Source: SIG598 sp045580875 (GTDB taxonomy: Bacteria; Bacillota; Clostridia; Oscillospirales; Acutalibacteraceae). From it: a DNA stretch of 64,000 bases. Both the position numbers and the translations under genes were made by a program. Below the pieces are notes generated by a model. It was given only the letters and a program-made list of their open reading frames with translations. It was not told where the DNA came from and did not search any database. Location of the stretch: positions 1-64,000 of the forward strand of contig JAZNOP010000082.1 of the NCBI GenBank assembly GCA_045580875.1. Direction: 5' to 3'. Below are positions 7,378 to 15,872 of this stretch, in pieces (the stretch's first letter is position 1; every line of letters starts with the position of its first letter).

Positions 7378-8481
7378 ATGAAGGCAGGAATTATAACCTT
7401 CCATAACGTCAACAATTACGGCTCAGTGCTTCAGACCTATGCAACACAGGAGACTTTCAGAAGACTTGGCTGTGATACAGAGATAATAGACTACTGCAGA
7501 GAAGATCAGGTCAGTTATATGGCCAAGCTCAGGGATGCCTGCAGCCGTTCCTCTTTTGCAGGAAATCCGCTTCTCAGACTGGCTTATTACGCAATCAAGG
7601 CACCGTCGTATATGCGTCAGAAGAAGGTCTTTCAGGGCTTTCTTGACGAGTATGTCACGGTGGGGGACAGAACATACACAAGCTTTGAGCAGCTGTGTGA
7701 AAATCCGCCGGAGATTGACATTGCCTGCACAGGCAGTGACCAGATGTGGAACAGTGAATACAACAAGGGCGTCGAAAAGGCATTCTATCTTGCTTTTGCA
7801 GATGATGATGTAATTAAAATTGCCTACTCGACAAGCATTGGTCTCACCCATTTTCCTGAGAATGAAGTTCAGGAGACACGGGAATACCTTGAGAAATACA
7901 GAGCTATTTCGGTCAGAGAGGCTTCTGCTGTCAGCACGCTTGAGGAAATCGGCATCAGCGGTGCGGTTCATGTTCTTGACCCGACACTGGTGCTCACCGG
8001 AGACGAATGGCGTGAAATTGCTTCTCCGAAATACAGTAACAGCAAGCCGTATGTGCTTATCTATCAGCTCAATCCGAATCCGGAATTTGATGCTTTTGCC
8101 GAGGAGCTTGCAAGGGAAAAAGGCTGTGAGCTGCTTAGAATTAATCTGCTTTATGATCAGGCGGCAAAGAACGGCAGGGGTGTGAACATACCGACAGTGA
8201 ATGAATATATTTCACTGTTTGATAATGCGGAATACGTTATTACCGATTCATTTCACGGCACTGCCTTCTGCCTTAATCTGAACACACCGTTCTTTGTGTT
8301 CTATCCGCCGAAGTACAGCACACGTCTGGAGAGTATTCTTGAGCTGACCGGTCAGCAGAGCCGCGTGGTGAAGAACGGTGAGGCAGACAGCAGCGAAATT
8401 GATTTTGCTATGGTCAACAGGATCTTTGAATCCGAAAGACAGAAAAATATTGAGTTCTTAAAAGAGGCGCTTGGAATATGA
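7378..8481 (+). CDS. Polysaccharide pyruvyl transferase family protein
   Basis: About 367 residues. It opens with AGIITFHNVNNYGSVLQTYA, typical of CsaB-type pyruvyl transferases found in capsule and cell-wall polymer loci. It continues with CTGSDQMWNSEYNKG, a GTALCLNL-like ITDSFHGTAFCLNLNTPF near residues 285-302, and SRxxDLLxLTG-like RLESILELTG. The family transfers pyruvate from phosphoenolpyruvate to make ketals on sugars, though members in such clusters are often uncharacterised. ATG at 7378 was chosen because GAAAGG lies 8 nt ahead; an in-frame GTG at 7369 overlaps that ribosome site. It overlaps the next gene by 4 nt. Confidence 0.85.
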   Translation: MKAGIITFHNVNNYGSVLQTYATQETFRRLGCDTEIIDYCREDQVSYMAKLRDACSRSSFAGNPLLRLAYYAIKAPSYMRQKKVFQGFLDEYVTVGDRTYTSFEQLCENPPEIDIACTGSDQMWNSEYNKGVEKAFYLAFADDDVIKIAYSTSIGLTHFPENEVQETREYLEKYRAISVREASAVSTLEEIGISGAVHVLDPTLVLTGDEWREIASPKYSNSKPYVLIYQLNPNPEFDAFAEELAREKGCELLRINLLYDQAAKNGRGVNIPTVNEYISLFDNAEYVITDSFHGTAFCLNLNTPFFVFYPPKYSTRLESILELTGQQSRVVKNGEADSSEIDFAMVNRIFESERQKNIEFLKEALGI

Positions 8482-9509
8482 AAATACTGTTTGTCGAAAA
8501 TATGATAATAGGTCATCATGTTCCTTATGTTCAGGCTCTTTCGGGTTCATGTGAATATGACAGTGTTATCATCACTCCGGAAAAAATAGACAGCATAAGC
8601 GTAAAGCAGCTGGTATTTCCAAAAATGGATTTCAACTCCAGAAAACTTCCGGATTATATGGAGTGCATCAGCTTCATAGCAAAGACTGCCGAGGAGGAAA
8701 AGGCAGATATTATCCATTTCCTTGACGGCGATAAAATCATGAGGTATTTCGGTCTTGGCATGAACCGGCTTTCAAAGATCTGCCCGGTGGTAATAACATA
8801 CCACCATCTCTTTGAAGGCACTGCAAGAAGAATCAGCTATATGCTGATGAGCCGCGGCAGAACTCCGGTTGTGCATACCGAGGAGTTTCAGCGTTCGCTT
8901 GAGCAGTACGGTATCCATAATACAGCTCATGTTGAATATCCCAGCTTCCTTGAGAATACAGGAAGAAGAAAGAAGAATGAAGTGCCGGTAATCGGTATGT
9001 TCGGAGGAACCCGTCACGATAAGGGTCTTGACATTCTGATGGAGGCGCTTGCAAAGGTAGAGTCCCCGTTCAGGCTGCTTGTTGCAGGACGTGAGGCGGA
9101 TTTCTCACGAGAGGAGATCGAGGAGATGTGTGCCTCATTCAGAGACAAGGTGACTCTTGATCTGCGTTTCCTTACAGAGAAGGAGCTTGCCGGCTACTGG
9201 GATATGACCGATCTGGTGGTTCTGCCTTACCGTGCAATATTTGACGGTGCGAGCGGTCAGCTGACCGAGGGTGTCAACAGAGAGATACCCATAATCGGAC
9301 CGGAACATGGAAGTCTCGGCAGCATAATCACCGAGAATCACCTCGGTGCAACCTACCGCACTGAGGACAGTGATGATCTTGCGGCCAAGATAGAAGAGGC
9401 GCTTACAAGCGAGTTTGCCTATGACAAGGTTGCAAAGGCATACAAGCGGCAGATGAGCCCGGAGCGATTCTGCGACGATTATCTTGATATTTACAGGTCA
9501 TTGATATAG
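8478..9509 (+). CDS. GT4-like glycosyltransferase
   Basis: 343 residues with a GT-B layout. The N-terminal half opens with KILFVENMIIGHHVPYVQAL. The C-terminal half has GMFGGTRHDKGLDILMEAL near 174, a donor-site region LVVLPYRAIFDGASGQLTEG near 249-268 and EREIPIIG-like NREIPIIGPEHGSLG. The usual E-x7-E donor motif is not obvious, so it may be a divergent member. The start overlaps the previous stop (ATGA), which implies coupled translation with the pyruvyl transferase. Confidence 0.8.
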   Translation: MKILFVENMIIGHHVPYVQALSGSCEYDSVIITPEKIDSISVKQLVFPKMDFNSRKLPDYMECISFIAKTAEEEKADIIHFLDGDKIMRYFGLGMNRLSKICPVVITYHHLFEGTARRISYMLMSRGRTPVVHTEEFQRSLEQYGIHNTAHVEYPSFLENTGRRKKNEVPVIGMFGGTRHDKGLDILMEALAKVESPFRLLVAGREADFSREEIEEMCASFRDKVTLDLRFLTEKELAGYWDMTDLVVLPYRAIFDGASGQLTEGVNREIPIIGPEHGSLGSIITENHLGATYRTEDSDDLAAKIEEALTSEFAYDKVAKAYKRQMSPERFCDDYLDIYRSLI

Positions 9510-9544
9510 CCAGGAACAGGCACAGGACAGAAAGGAGTGTTTTC

Positions 9545-10651
9545 GTGATCAAAACTGTATGTGAAGTGAATAAATGTGCAGGCTGCATGGCATGCTCCGA
9601 TATCTGTCCGAAGGGCGCGGTCACAGTGAAAGCCGATGCCGAATGCTGCCGTGCTGTGATAGATGAGGCGAAATGCATCGACTGCCGCCTGTGCGAAAAG
9701 GTCTGTCAGGTGCATAACCCTGTGGAGACCGGCGGACAGATAAGCTGGCATCAGGGCTGGGCGAAGGATGAGGCAGTCCGTGCCGGAGGATCATCGGGCG
9801 GCGCTGCCACTGCAATAGCCGCTGCATTTATCAGAAACGGCGGTGTAGTATATACCTGTGCGTTTGAACAGGGAAAATTCGGTTTTATCCGCATCGACAG
9901 AGAAGATGAGCTTGCCCGTGCAAAGGGCTCGAAATATGTCAAGAGCAGTCCTGAGGGTGTTTACAGAAAAATAAAGGATTCGCTGAAATCAGGCGAAAAG
10001 GTGCTTATGATTGGTCTGCCCTGCCAGATAGCGGCGGCGAAGAATTATGCCGGCACCGAACTGCAGAGCGGTCTTTATACAATTGACCTCATCTGTCACG
10101 GATCTCCGGCACCGTCGGTGCTTGAGAATTACATGGCAGAGCGCGGATACAGCCTGTCCGTAATTGATAAAATCAGCTTCAGAATCAAGGATAGCTTTGG
10201 TCTGACAGCTGAAAAAACAGCAATGAATATTCCGGGCATAAGAGATGCATATACAATAGCCTTCCTCAATGGAATAGCATACACCGAAAACTGCTACTCC
10301 TGCGTCTACGCGCAGCGTGGCAGAACCGGTGATGTAACTCTCGGTGATTCGTGGCAGAGCGAGCTGCCTGAGGCGGAAATAAAGAAAGGTGTATCTCTCA
10401 TACTGACGCAGAGCGAAAAAGGCGAGGAGCTGCTCGCAATGGCAGAGCTTGTCCTTTGCGAGGTGAATGCAGAACGGGCCGCCGCAGCAAATCACCAGCT
10501 GAATCATCCGTCAGAGAAACCGGAGAAGCGCGATGAATTCACAGCGAGGCTGCGCGCAGGAGAAAAGCTTGAAGCGGTTGTGCGAAGCTGTTATCCCAGG
10601 CAGTATTTCAAGCAGTCGGTCAAGCGTGTACTGAAGAAAATACGCGGCTGA
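9545..10651 (+). CDS. Ferredoxin-domain F420 hydrogenase/dehydrogenase beta-type protein
   Basis: 368 residues. Two 4Fe-4S clusters are clear in the first 60 residues: CAGCMACSDICPKG and CIDCRLCEKVC. The rest matches the beta-subunit family first named from F420-reducing hydrogenase, with RAGGSSGGAATAIA, KGSKYVKSS, GLPCQIAA, LICHGSPAPSVL and a late CYSCVYA...GDVTLGDSW metal-site block. Members in capsule clusters commonly sit next to pyruvyl transferases and may act as flavin-dependent reductases on sugars, but the reaction is unproven. GTG at 9545 follows AAAGGAG at a normal distance. It is not evidence for methanogenic F420 metabolism. Confidence 0.88.
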   Translation: MIKTVCEVNKCAGCMACSDICPKGAVTVKADAECCRAVIDEAKCIDCRLCEKVCQVHNPVETGGQISWHQGWAKDEAVRAGGSSGGAATAIAAAFIRNGGVVYTCAFEQGKFGFIRIDREDELARAKGSKYVKSSPEGVYRKIKDSLKSGEKVLMIGLPCQIAAAKNYAGTELQSGLYTIDLICHGSPAPSVLENYMAERGYSLSVIDKISFRIKDSFGLTAEKTAMNIPGIRDAYTIAFLNGIAYTENCYSCVYAQRGRTGDVTLGDSWQSELPEAEIKKGVSLILTQSEKGEELLAMAELVLCEVNAERAAAANHQLNHPSEKPEKRDEFTARLRAGEKLEAVVRSCYPRQYFKQSVKRVLKKIRG

Positions 10652-10699
10652 GATAAATGCAGCGGTCTTTGATGAGATTGCTGCGAAGCGGAGGTTAAT

Positions 10700-11371
10700 A
10701 TGAATATTCTACGCAAAGCAATTTATATGTTGAAGGCCGCCAGTGTCAAGATCAGAAAAAAAGATATGGTCAGGTGCTCGCTGGATACCATAATTGGTGA
10801 TAACTGCGTGTTTGAAGGACGCAACTTTCTTGGTCAGCAGACAGAGGTAAGCAACATATCAATGGGATATGGATCATATATGGGCGACAGGTGCAGATTA
10901 TCAAAATGCCTGATTGGCAGATTTTGTTCGATTAGCTTTGATGTCCAGAGGATAGCAGGTATGCATCCAAGCTCAACTTATGTTTCAACTTTTCCTTCGT
11001 TTTTCAGTGTGAACCACCCTATTGTCGATTCCTATGTGAACAGTCAGAAATTTCAGGAATACAAAAATGTCGCCGGAAGTGATCTGTCCATACTTATAGG
11101 AAATGATGTATGGATAGGAGCTGGAGTGAAAATACTTGATGGCGTAACCATAGGCGACGGTGCAATTGTTGCTGCCGGAGCAGTGGTGACAAAGGATATT
11201 CCGCCCTACGCGATCGTAGGCGGTGTGCCGGCAAAGCTGATAAGATACCGCTTTACTCAGCAGCAGATAGAAAAACTGCTTGAGATGAAATGGTGGGACA
11301 AAGACCTTGAGTGGATAAAGTCTCATGCAGAGCAGTTTGAAGATATTGAAGAGTTTCTGAAAAACAACTGA
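10700..11371 (+). CDS. Left-handed beta-helix acyltransferase (CatB/WbbJ type)
   Basis: 223 residues with hexapeptide repeats: SMGYGSYMGDRCRLS, LIGRFCSI, then the classic IGNDVWIGAGVKILDGVTIG...IVAAGAVVTKDIPPYAIVGG near residues 132-175, and the tail AKLIRYRF. Trimeric enzymes of this kind acetylate sugar hydroxyls or amino groups from acetyl-CoA. HPSSTYVSTFPSF near 90 probably carries the catalytic His. GGAGG at 10690-10694 marks the start. The role is likely O-acetylation of the exported polymer. Confidence 0.9.
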   Translation: MNILRKAIYMLKAASVKIRKKDMVRCSLDTIIGDNCVFEGRNFLGQQTEVSNISMGYGSYMGDRCRLSKCLIGRFCSISFDVQRIAGMHPSSTYVSTFPSFFSVNHPIVDSYVNSQKFQEYKNVAGSDLSILIGNDVWIGAGVKILDGVTIGDGAIVAAGAVVTKDIPPYAIVGGVPAKLIRYRFTQQQIEKLLEMKWWDKDLEWIKSHAEQFEDIEEFLKNN

Positions 11372-11394
11372 CAGCAGAAGGTGTGAATTAAGAA

Positions 11395-12867
11395 ATGATA
11401 TCGAAAGAGCGCCTTATAACCGATATAAAGCGCATCGGAAAACGGCGTGTTGAATATTTCAGAAGAAGCATGAAAAAGGAGTTGAATCCTGTCCGTGTGA
11501 CACGCAGGCAGCTCAATGATAAAAAGGCTGAATATGATGCAGTGGTCAACTCTCTTGCTGAGCAGATGGAGCGTTACCGCACCAGTCCGGATTACGCGCC
11601 GTGCGAAGCTGAAAAGGGGACAGTGCTGTTCGAAGGATTCAGAATACTCAGCTATAATGGCGACATAATGGGCAAAGTCCTTTCCCGCGACGGGCATATC
11701 TACCGCGGTGTCTATAAGGAGAGCGTGCCTGCTTTTCTGCGCCTATGGAACAGCGGTCTGCTTCAGGTGTTGGGCGATAACGGATATATACCGGTGACAA
11801 CGGTTACCGATTATTATACGGAAGAATACCCCATCATCATGGAGCATGAGATTGTGGATATGTCTACCTCGAAGTCGTGGAACCTGCTGATGATAAAAGA
11901 TGCCTGCATTGCCATGGCAATAATAAAGCGCGCAGCCGCTTCAGTGGGTTATACGCTGTATGACGGGCATCTCAATAATATGACTTTTCACGCAGGCAGA
12001 CCGGTCTTTACAGATATTGGCTCAATAGTCGAGGATAATGGTCATAATACCGGCTATACCACTGAGCTTTTTTTTGCCGGACTTTACCGTCTCGTTTTTG
12101 CAGGTATAGGCAATTCAGTGATGCGCAGAATCCAGATATATGACGAAGACAACAACTCAATCTGGATAACACCGAAATATTACGATGATGCGGTTTTTGA
12201 GTGCTATAAGGCGCTGAAGGCATTCAAACGCTATCATTTCTGGCACAGCTCGCCGCTGTGCAGCTGGATGATTTTCCGTATGTTTGACTGCTACGATGCA
12301 CGACCGGAATTCATCGAGCTTGTATTTGGAAAGACTGCAGGTACAGCAGCGAACAGTGAGCAGGCGGCTGCCGACATCGAACCGACGGTCAGCACACTGG
12401 AAAAGCTGCAGCTGGATTTCGCCAGTGCAGTCGATGTGGGCGGCACGTCAGGCAGACTAGCACTCGAAATGCACAGACGGCTTTCGGTCAAGGTGCTTGC
12501 GGCAGAAAATGACGAAGCACGTTCTCACCGTGCCTATGAACTGTTCAGAAAAGAAAAGGCTCCAATAAACACCATGATGTTCCAGTATCTTTACGGTGCG
12601 GATGACGGCACAAGGGATTATGTGCGCTCAGAGGCGGCGATTGCACTGGATATCACACATAATATGCGCTCCTATCAGCGCTGGAAACCTGATTCATTGA
12701 TCAATTCCCTGTCCAAAATGACAGAGAAATACGCTGTGGTGACTTTCCACCCTGATGAGAAATACAGCACGGAGTGCTTTGAGCAGTATTTTGCCGACTT
12801 TTTTGAAATTGTGCATAAAGCAGATATCGGTTCCGGCGGCATTGTGCTTGTCGGCAGAAAGAAATAG
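11395..12867 (+). CDS. Kinase-like plus methyltransferase-like fusion protein
   Basis: 490 residues, probably two domains. Residues ~75-300 resemble a protein-kinase-like fold, with GYTLYDGHLNNMTF near 185-198 (catalytic-loop-like DxHxxN) and GRPVFTDIGS near 201-210 (metal-binding DxG-like). Residues ~335-490 resemble a class I SAM-dependent methyltransferase, with SAVDVGGTSG as a glycine-rich motif I, ALDITHNM where the acidic motif II/IV would lie, and a C-terminal strand GGIVLVGRKK. Similar two-domain proteins occur in nodulation and capsule loci. Several methyltransferase motifs are weak, so that half may be degenerate. It may phosphorylate or methylate a sugar, perhaps to cap chain length; this is speculation. 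Confidence 0.65.
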   Translation: MISKERLITDIKRIGKRRVEYFRRSMKKELNPVRVTRRQLNDKKAEYDAVVNSLAEQMERYRTSPDYAPCEAEKGTVLFEGFRILSYNGDIMGKVLSRDGHIYRGVYKESVPAFLRLWNSGLLQVLGDNGYIPVTTVTDYYTEEYPIIMEHEIVDMSTSKSWNLLMIKDACIAMAIIKRAAASVGYTLYDGHLNNMTFHAGRPVFTDIGSIVEDNGHNTGYTTELFFAGLYRLVFAGIGNSVMRRIQIYDEDNNSIWITPKYYDDAVFECYKALKAFKRYHFWHSSPLCSWMIFRMFDCYDARPEFIELVFGKTAGTAANSEQAAADIEPTVSTLEKLQLDFASAVDVGGTSGRLALEMHRRLSVKVLAAENDEARSHRAYELFRKEKAPINTMMFQYLYGADDGTRDYVRSEAAIALDITHNMRSYQRWKPDSLINSLSKMTEKYAVVTFHPDEKYSTECFEQYFADFFEIVHKADIGSGGIVLVGRKK

Positions 12868-12900
12868 ACCGGCTGCAAATGGTTGTCTGGAGGCAATAAA

Positions 12901-14340
12901 GTGATCAGAAAGTTACTGGATAAGTACAAAAGTATAAATCCTGCAGTGCGTGCCTCGGTATGGTTTGCTATATGCAGTGCCATGCAGAGGGGCATATCAC
13001 TGCTCACCACACCGATATTCACACGAATACTGACTCCTGAGCAGTACGGTGAATATACAGTTTACCAGTCGTGGTATCAGGTGATATCCATAATCGCCAC
13101 GCTCAATCTGTTCTTCGGCGTGTTCAATAACGGCATGACGAAGTATTCCGATGACAGACCGAGATTTACCTCAAGTATGCAGGGACTCTGCACATCGCTG
13201 ACAGCAGGCCTGTTTATCGTCTATATTATCGGAGCTGATTTCTGGAACGGACTGCTCAACATGTCGACGCTTTACATGGTCGCCATGTTTGTAGAACTGC
13301 TTTTTGTTCCGGCGTTCAACTTCTGGTCGGCAAGTCAGCGATATGATTACAAATACCGCTCGCTGGTAATCGTTACGGTAATCATGTCAGTCAGTTCACC
13401 GCTGATTGGTATCATAGCTGTGCTGAATACAAGCTACAAGGCTGAAGCAAGAGTGCTTTCATTTGTGTTCGTACAGGTTTGCATAGGTCTGATTTTCTAT
13501 ATCTACAATATGGCTAAGGGCAAGCAGTTCTTTCATAAGGAATACTGGAAGTTTGCCCTCAGATTCAATATACCGCTTATCCCGCATTATCTGTCATCGG
13601 TTATTCTCAGTCAGGCGGACAGAATAATGATAAGCGATATGATAGGCAAGGGCGAGGCGGCAATCTATTCTGTAGCTTATAATATTGCCACAATGATAAC
13701 CATAATCATAACGGCGATAAACAACTCGTTCACCCCGTTTATGTACAAGTCGATAAAAAGCGGAGAGTACAGCGCCATAAGAAAGAGTGCTACTCCGCTG
13801 ATATTCCTTGTGGCGGTGGCAAGTGCGCTGGCAATGACACTTGCGCCGGAGATAATAATGATATTCGCTCCGCCTGAGTATTATGATGCAATATGGGTCA
13901 TACCTCCGGTTGCCTGCGGTGTATTTTTCAATTTCCTTTATCCGCTGTTCAGTAATGTGGAGTTCTATTTTGAAAAGCCGCATTACATAATGGCGGCGTC
14001 ATCGACAGGAGCGGTTGCAAATATCATACTCAATGCAATTTTTATCCCGGTATTCGGCTATTATGCAGCCGGATATACCACGCTTTTCTGCTATATCATG
14101 TATACGTTTGCCCATTATTTCCTTGCCAAAAAGATTTGCAGGGATAATAATATCAAAGAGAGTATGTTTGATATGAAGCTGATAGCGACAGTCTGCGGAG
14201 CAATGCTTGCAGTGATGGTAATAATGTCGCTGCTTTATAATTTCATGATACCGCGCTATATTCTGTGTGTGGCTGAGGTTGCAGCAGCAGGATATCTTGC
14301 GAAGAGATTCCTTGATTTCAAGAAAACAAAGAAGGCATGA
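12901..14340 (+). CDS. Oligosaccharide flippase (Wzx/PST family)
   Basis: About 479 residues with 12-14 hydrophobic segments. Typical features are an N-terminal amphipathic segment followed by SVWFAICSAMQRGISLLTTPIFTRILTPEQYGEY, the characteristic flippase opening, and long membrane pairs to the C-terminal FKKTKK. It would flip undecaprenyl-PP-linked repeat units across the membrane. GTG at 12901 was selected since CTGGAGGC at 12888-12895 lies 6 nt upstream; TTG at 12883 precedes that site. Next to a polymerase candidate, it supports a Wzx/Wzy-dependent pathway. Confidence 0.9.
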   Translation: MIRKLLDKYKSINPAVRASVWFAICSAMQRGISLLTTPIFTRILTPEQYGEYTVYQSWYQVISIIATLNLFFGVFNNGMTKYSDDRPRFTSSMQGLCTSLTAGLFIVYIIGADFWNGLLNMSTLYMVAMFVELLFVPAFNFWSASQRYDYKYRSLVIVTVIMSVSSPLIGIIAVLNTSYKAEARVLSFVFVQVCIGLIFYIYNMAKGKQFFHKEYWKFALRFNIPLIPHYLSSVILSQADRIMISDMIGKGEAAIYSVAYNIATMITIIITAINNSFTPFMYKSIKSGEYSAIRKSATPLIFLVAVASALAMTLAPEIIMIFAPPEYYDAIWVIPPVACGVFFNFLYPLFSNVEFYFEKPHYIMAASSTGAVANIILNAIFIPVFGYYAAGYTTLFCYIMYTFAHYFLAKKICRDNNIKESMFDMKLIATVCGAMLAVMVIMSLLYNFMIPRYILCVAEVAAAGYLAKRFLDFKKTKKA

Positions 14341-14376
14341 CCTCATCAGGGGCTGTCAGGATAGGAGGAAGATAGT

Positions 14377-15654
14377 TTGGAAAGCAGTATAGGCAGCAGA
14401 GCATCAAAGCTGACGCTGTATGATGTTGTTCGCTTCATGTTCTGGCTTTTTTTCTTCACTCCGCCATGTGTGGAAAGAATGTCCCCTTCTCTGGGCACGC
14501 TTACTGATCTGGTCTGCATCGGATTCTTTGCACTGTTCGTGCTGATCAATTTCACCGGCATAATTTACGTGAACCGTTTTCATATGGCAGTTCTTGTGTT
14601 CCTTGCATGGTGTACTATGTGCGTTGCACTGTCATCTTTTTCTTCGCTTCCGTATTTTGTGCTCAGAATTTTGTTTCCGGCGTTTGAGGTTCTTGTTGTT
14701 ATCAATTCATCGGTAAGGAAAAACGGATTCCACGGCATAAAACCACTGTATTATGTATGCTGTATATACATTTTCCTTAACTTTGTATCGATGCTGCTTT
14801 TCCCGGGCGGAATGTTCCAGAGTGCTGAGGGTTCGTCAATAGCCAGAGCCCAGTGGGTGCTTGGTTCGAAGAATAACATTCCGATTTATGAAGTCATTTT
14901 TGCAACTATCATAATGGCGTTTGAGGCGATAAAGAAGAATGCCGCGCCGAAGAAGCGCAACTATTCGCTGCTGTTCGTTCTCATGGCGATTTACGGTGTG
15001 CTGTTCAGCGGAGAACACTATACCGGATTCTTTGAGGGATCATCAACCGGTATTATGGCAATCGTGGCCTGCTCAATGACATTCCTCTACATCAGCAAAT
15101 TTGAGAGTCTGCCCCGTATTTTCACCGTGTTCAATACAATAATCGGCGCAGCAGTGGCAAACGGATTTCTGCTTGGAGGCATGACATCACCGTTTGTCAC
15201 AATGATAATCACTGAGGTGTTCCAGAAGAATATTACCTTCAGCGGAAGAACGACTATCTGGCAGACAAATCTGATGCAGGTGCCGGGTTCGCCGATTTTC
15301 GGCTACGGAATGAACACTTTTGATGCACCGGTTTATACTGCCGGTGTGCTTACCACAACAACCTACACTTATAATATGTTCCTCAAATATATGATAAGCT
15401 ACGGGGTGGTGTCGATAATTCTTCTTGTTATTGCGCTGCTCTGCATAAAGCACGGAGATACAACGGTAATTCAGCTGCTGAATGCCGGATTTATCGGAAT
15501 CATAATAATCGGAACAATGAATGAGGTATCTCTTGCAAATCTGCTTTTCTTCCCGATAATCATGTCGGCGTTGAGCAAGGAGGCGGATTCTGCAGAAAAC
15601 AGGATACGCAAAAGGCACAGGCGGGGCAAAAATCAGCCTGAAGTGCAGACTTAA
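14377..15654 (+). CDS. Polytopic membrane protein, probable polysaccharide polymerase (Wzy-like)
   Basis: 425 residues with about ten membrane segments and a larger extracytoplasmic loop containing FSGRTTIWQTNLMQVPGSPIFGYGMNTF near residues 288-316. That loop is typical of O-antigen ligase/polymerase proteins, which join repeat units outside the membrane. TTG at 14377 is used because AGGAGG at 14363-14368 lies 8 nt upstream. The C-terminus is strongly basic (RKRHRRGK). Immediately after the flippase and before a terminator, it fits the polymerase slot; sequence alone cannot separate polymerase from ligase. Confidence 0.78.
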   Translation: MESSIGSRASKLTLYDVVRFMFWLFFFTPPCVERMSPSLGTLTDLVCIGFFALFVLINFTGIIYVNRFHMAVLVFLAWCTMCVALSSFSSLPYFVLRILFPAFEVLVVINSSVRKNGFHGIKPLYYVCCIYIFLNFVSMLLFPGGMFQSAEGSSIARAQWVLGSKNNIPIYEVIFATIIMAFEAIKKNAAPKKRNYSLLFVLMAIYGVLFSGEHYTGFFEGSSTGIMAIVACSMTFLYISKFESLPRIFTVFNTIIGAAVANGFLLGGMTSPFVTMIITEVFQKNITFSGRTTIWQTNLMQVPGSPIFGYGMNTFDAPVYTAGVLTTTTYTYNMFLKYMISYGVVSIILLVIALLCIKHGDTTVIQLLNAGFIGIIIIGTMNEVSLANLLFFPIIMSALSKEADSAENRIRKRHRRGKNQPEVQT

Positions 15655-15665
15655 CAATATACGCC

Positions 15666-15704
15666 AACCCCCTGATGTGAAAAGCATCAGGGGGTTATTT
15701 TTTT
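15666..15704 (+). terminator. Strong intrinsic terminator after the polymerase gene
   Basis: AACCCCCTGATG pairs perfectly with CATCAGGGGGTT across a 7-nt loop and is followed by ATTTTTTT. It ends the main polysaccharide operon and makes the next gene a separate unit. Confidence 0.9.
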
Positions 15705-15872
15705 GCACGATCAATGAAGCAGAGCAGCAATTTTGACAGTAGTGAGTGCAAAATGACAGCACATAATTAAGTGAAGATGTAGAGACAGTGCTGATTAAAG
15801 TAAAATTCTGCATATGACAGGGGTGTACCCATTCTGCACTCCGTCAGAATTCATGCATGAAAGGAAAAATTT

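Noticed and set aside
9545..10651. Evidence for F420-dependent methanogen-type metabolism
   Set aside because: Proteins of this family are common in bacterial capsule loci beside pyruvyl transferases, and no F420 biosynthesis genes are present.
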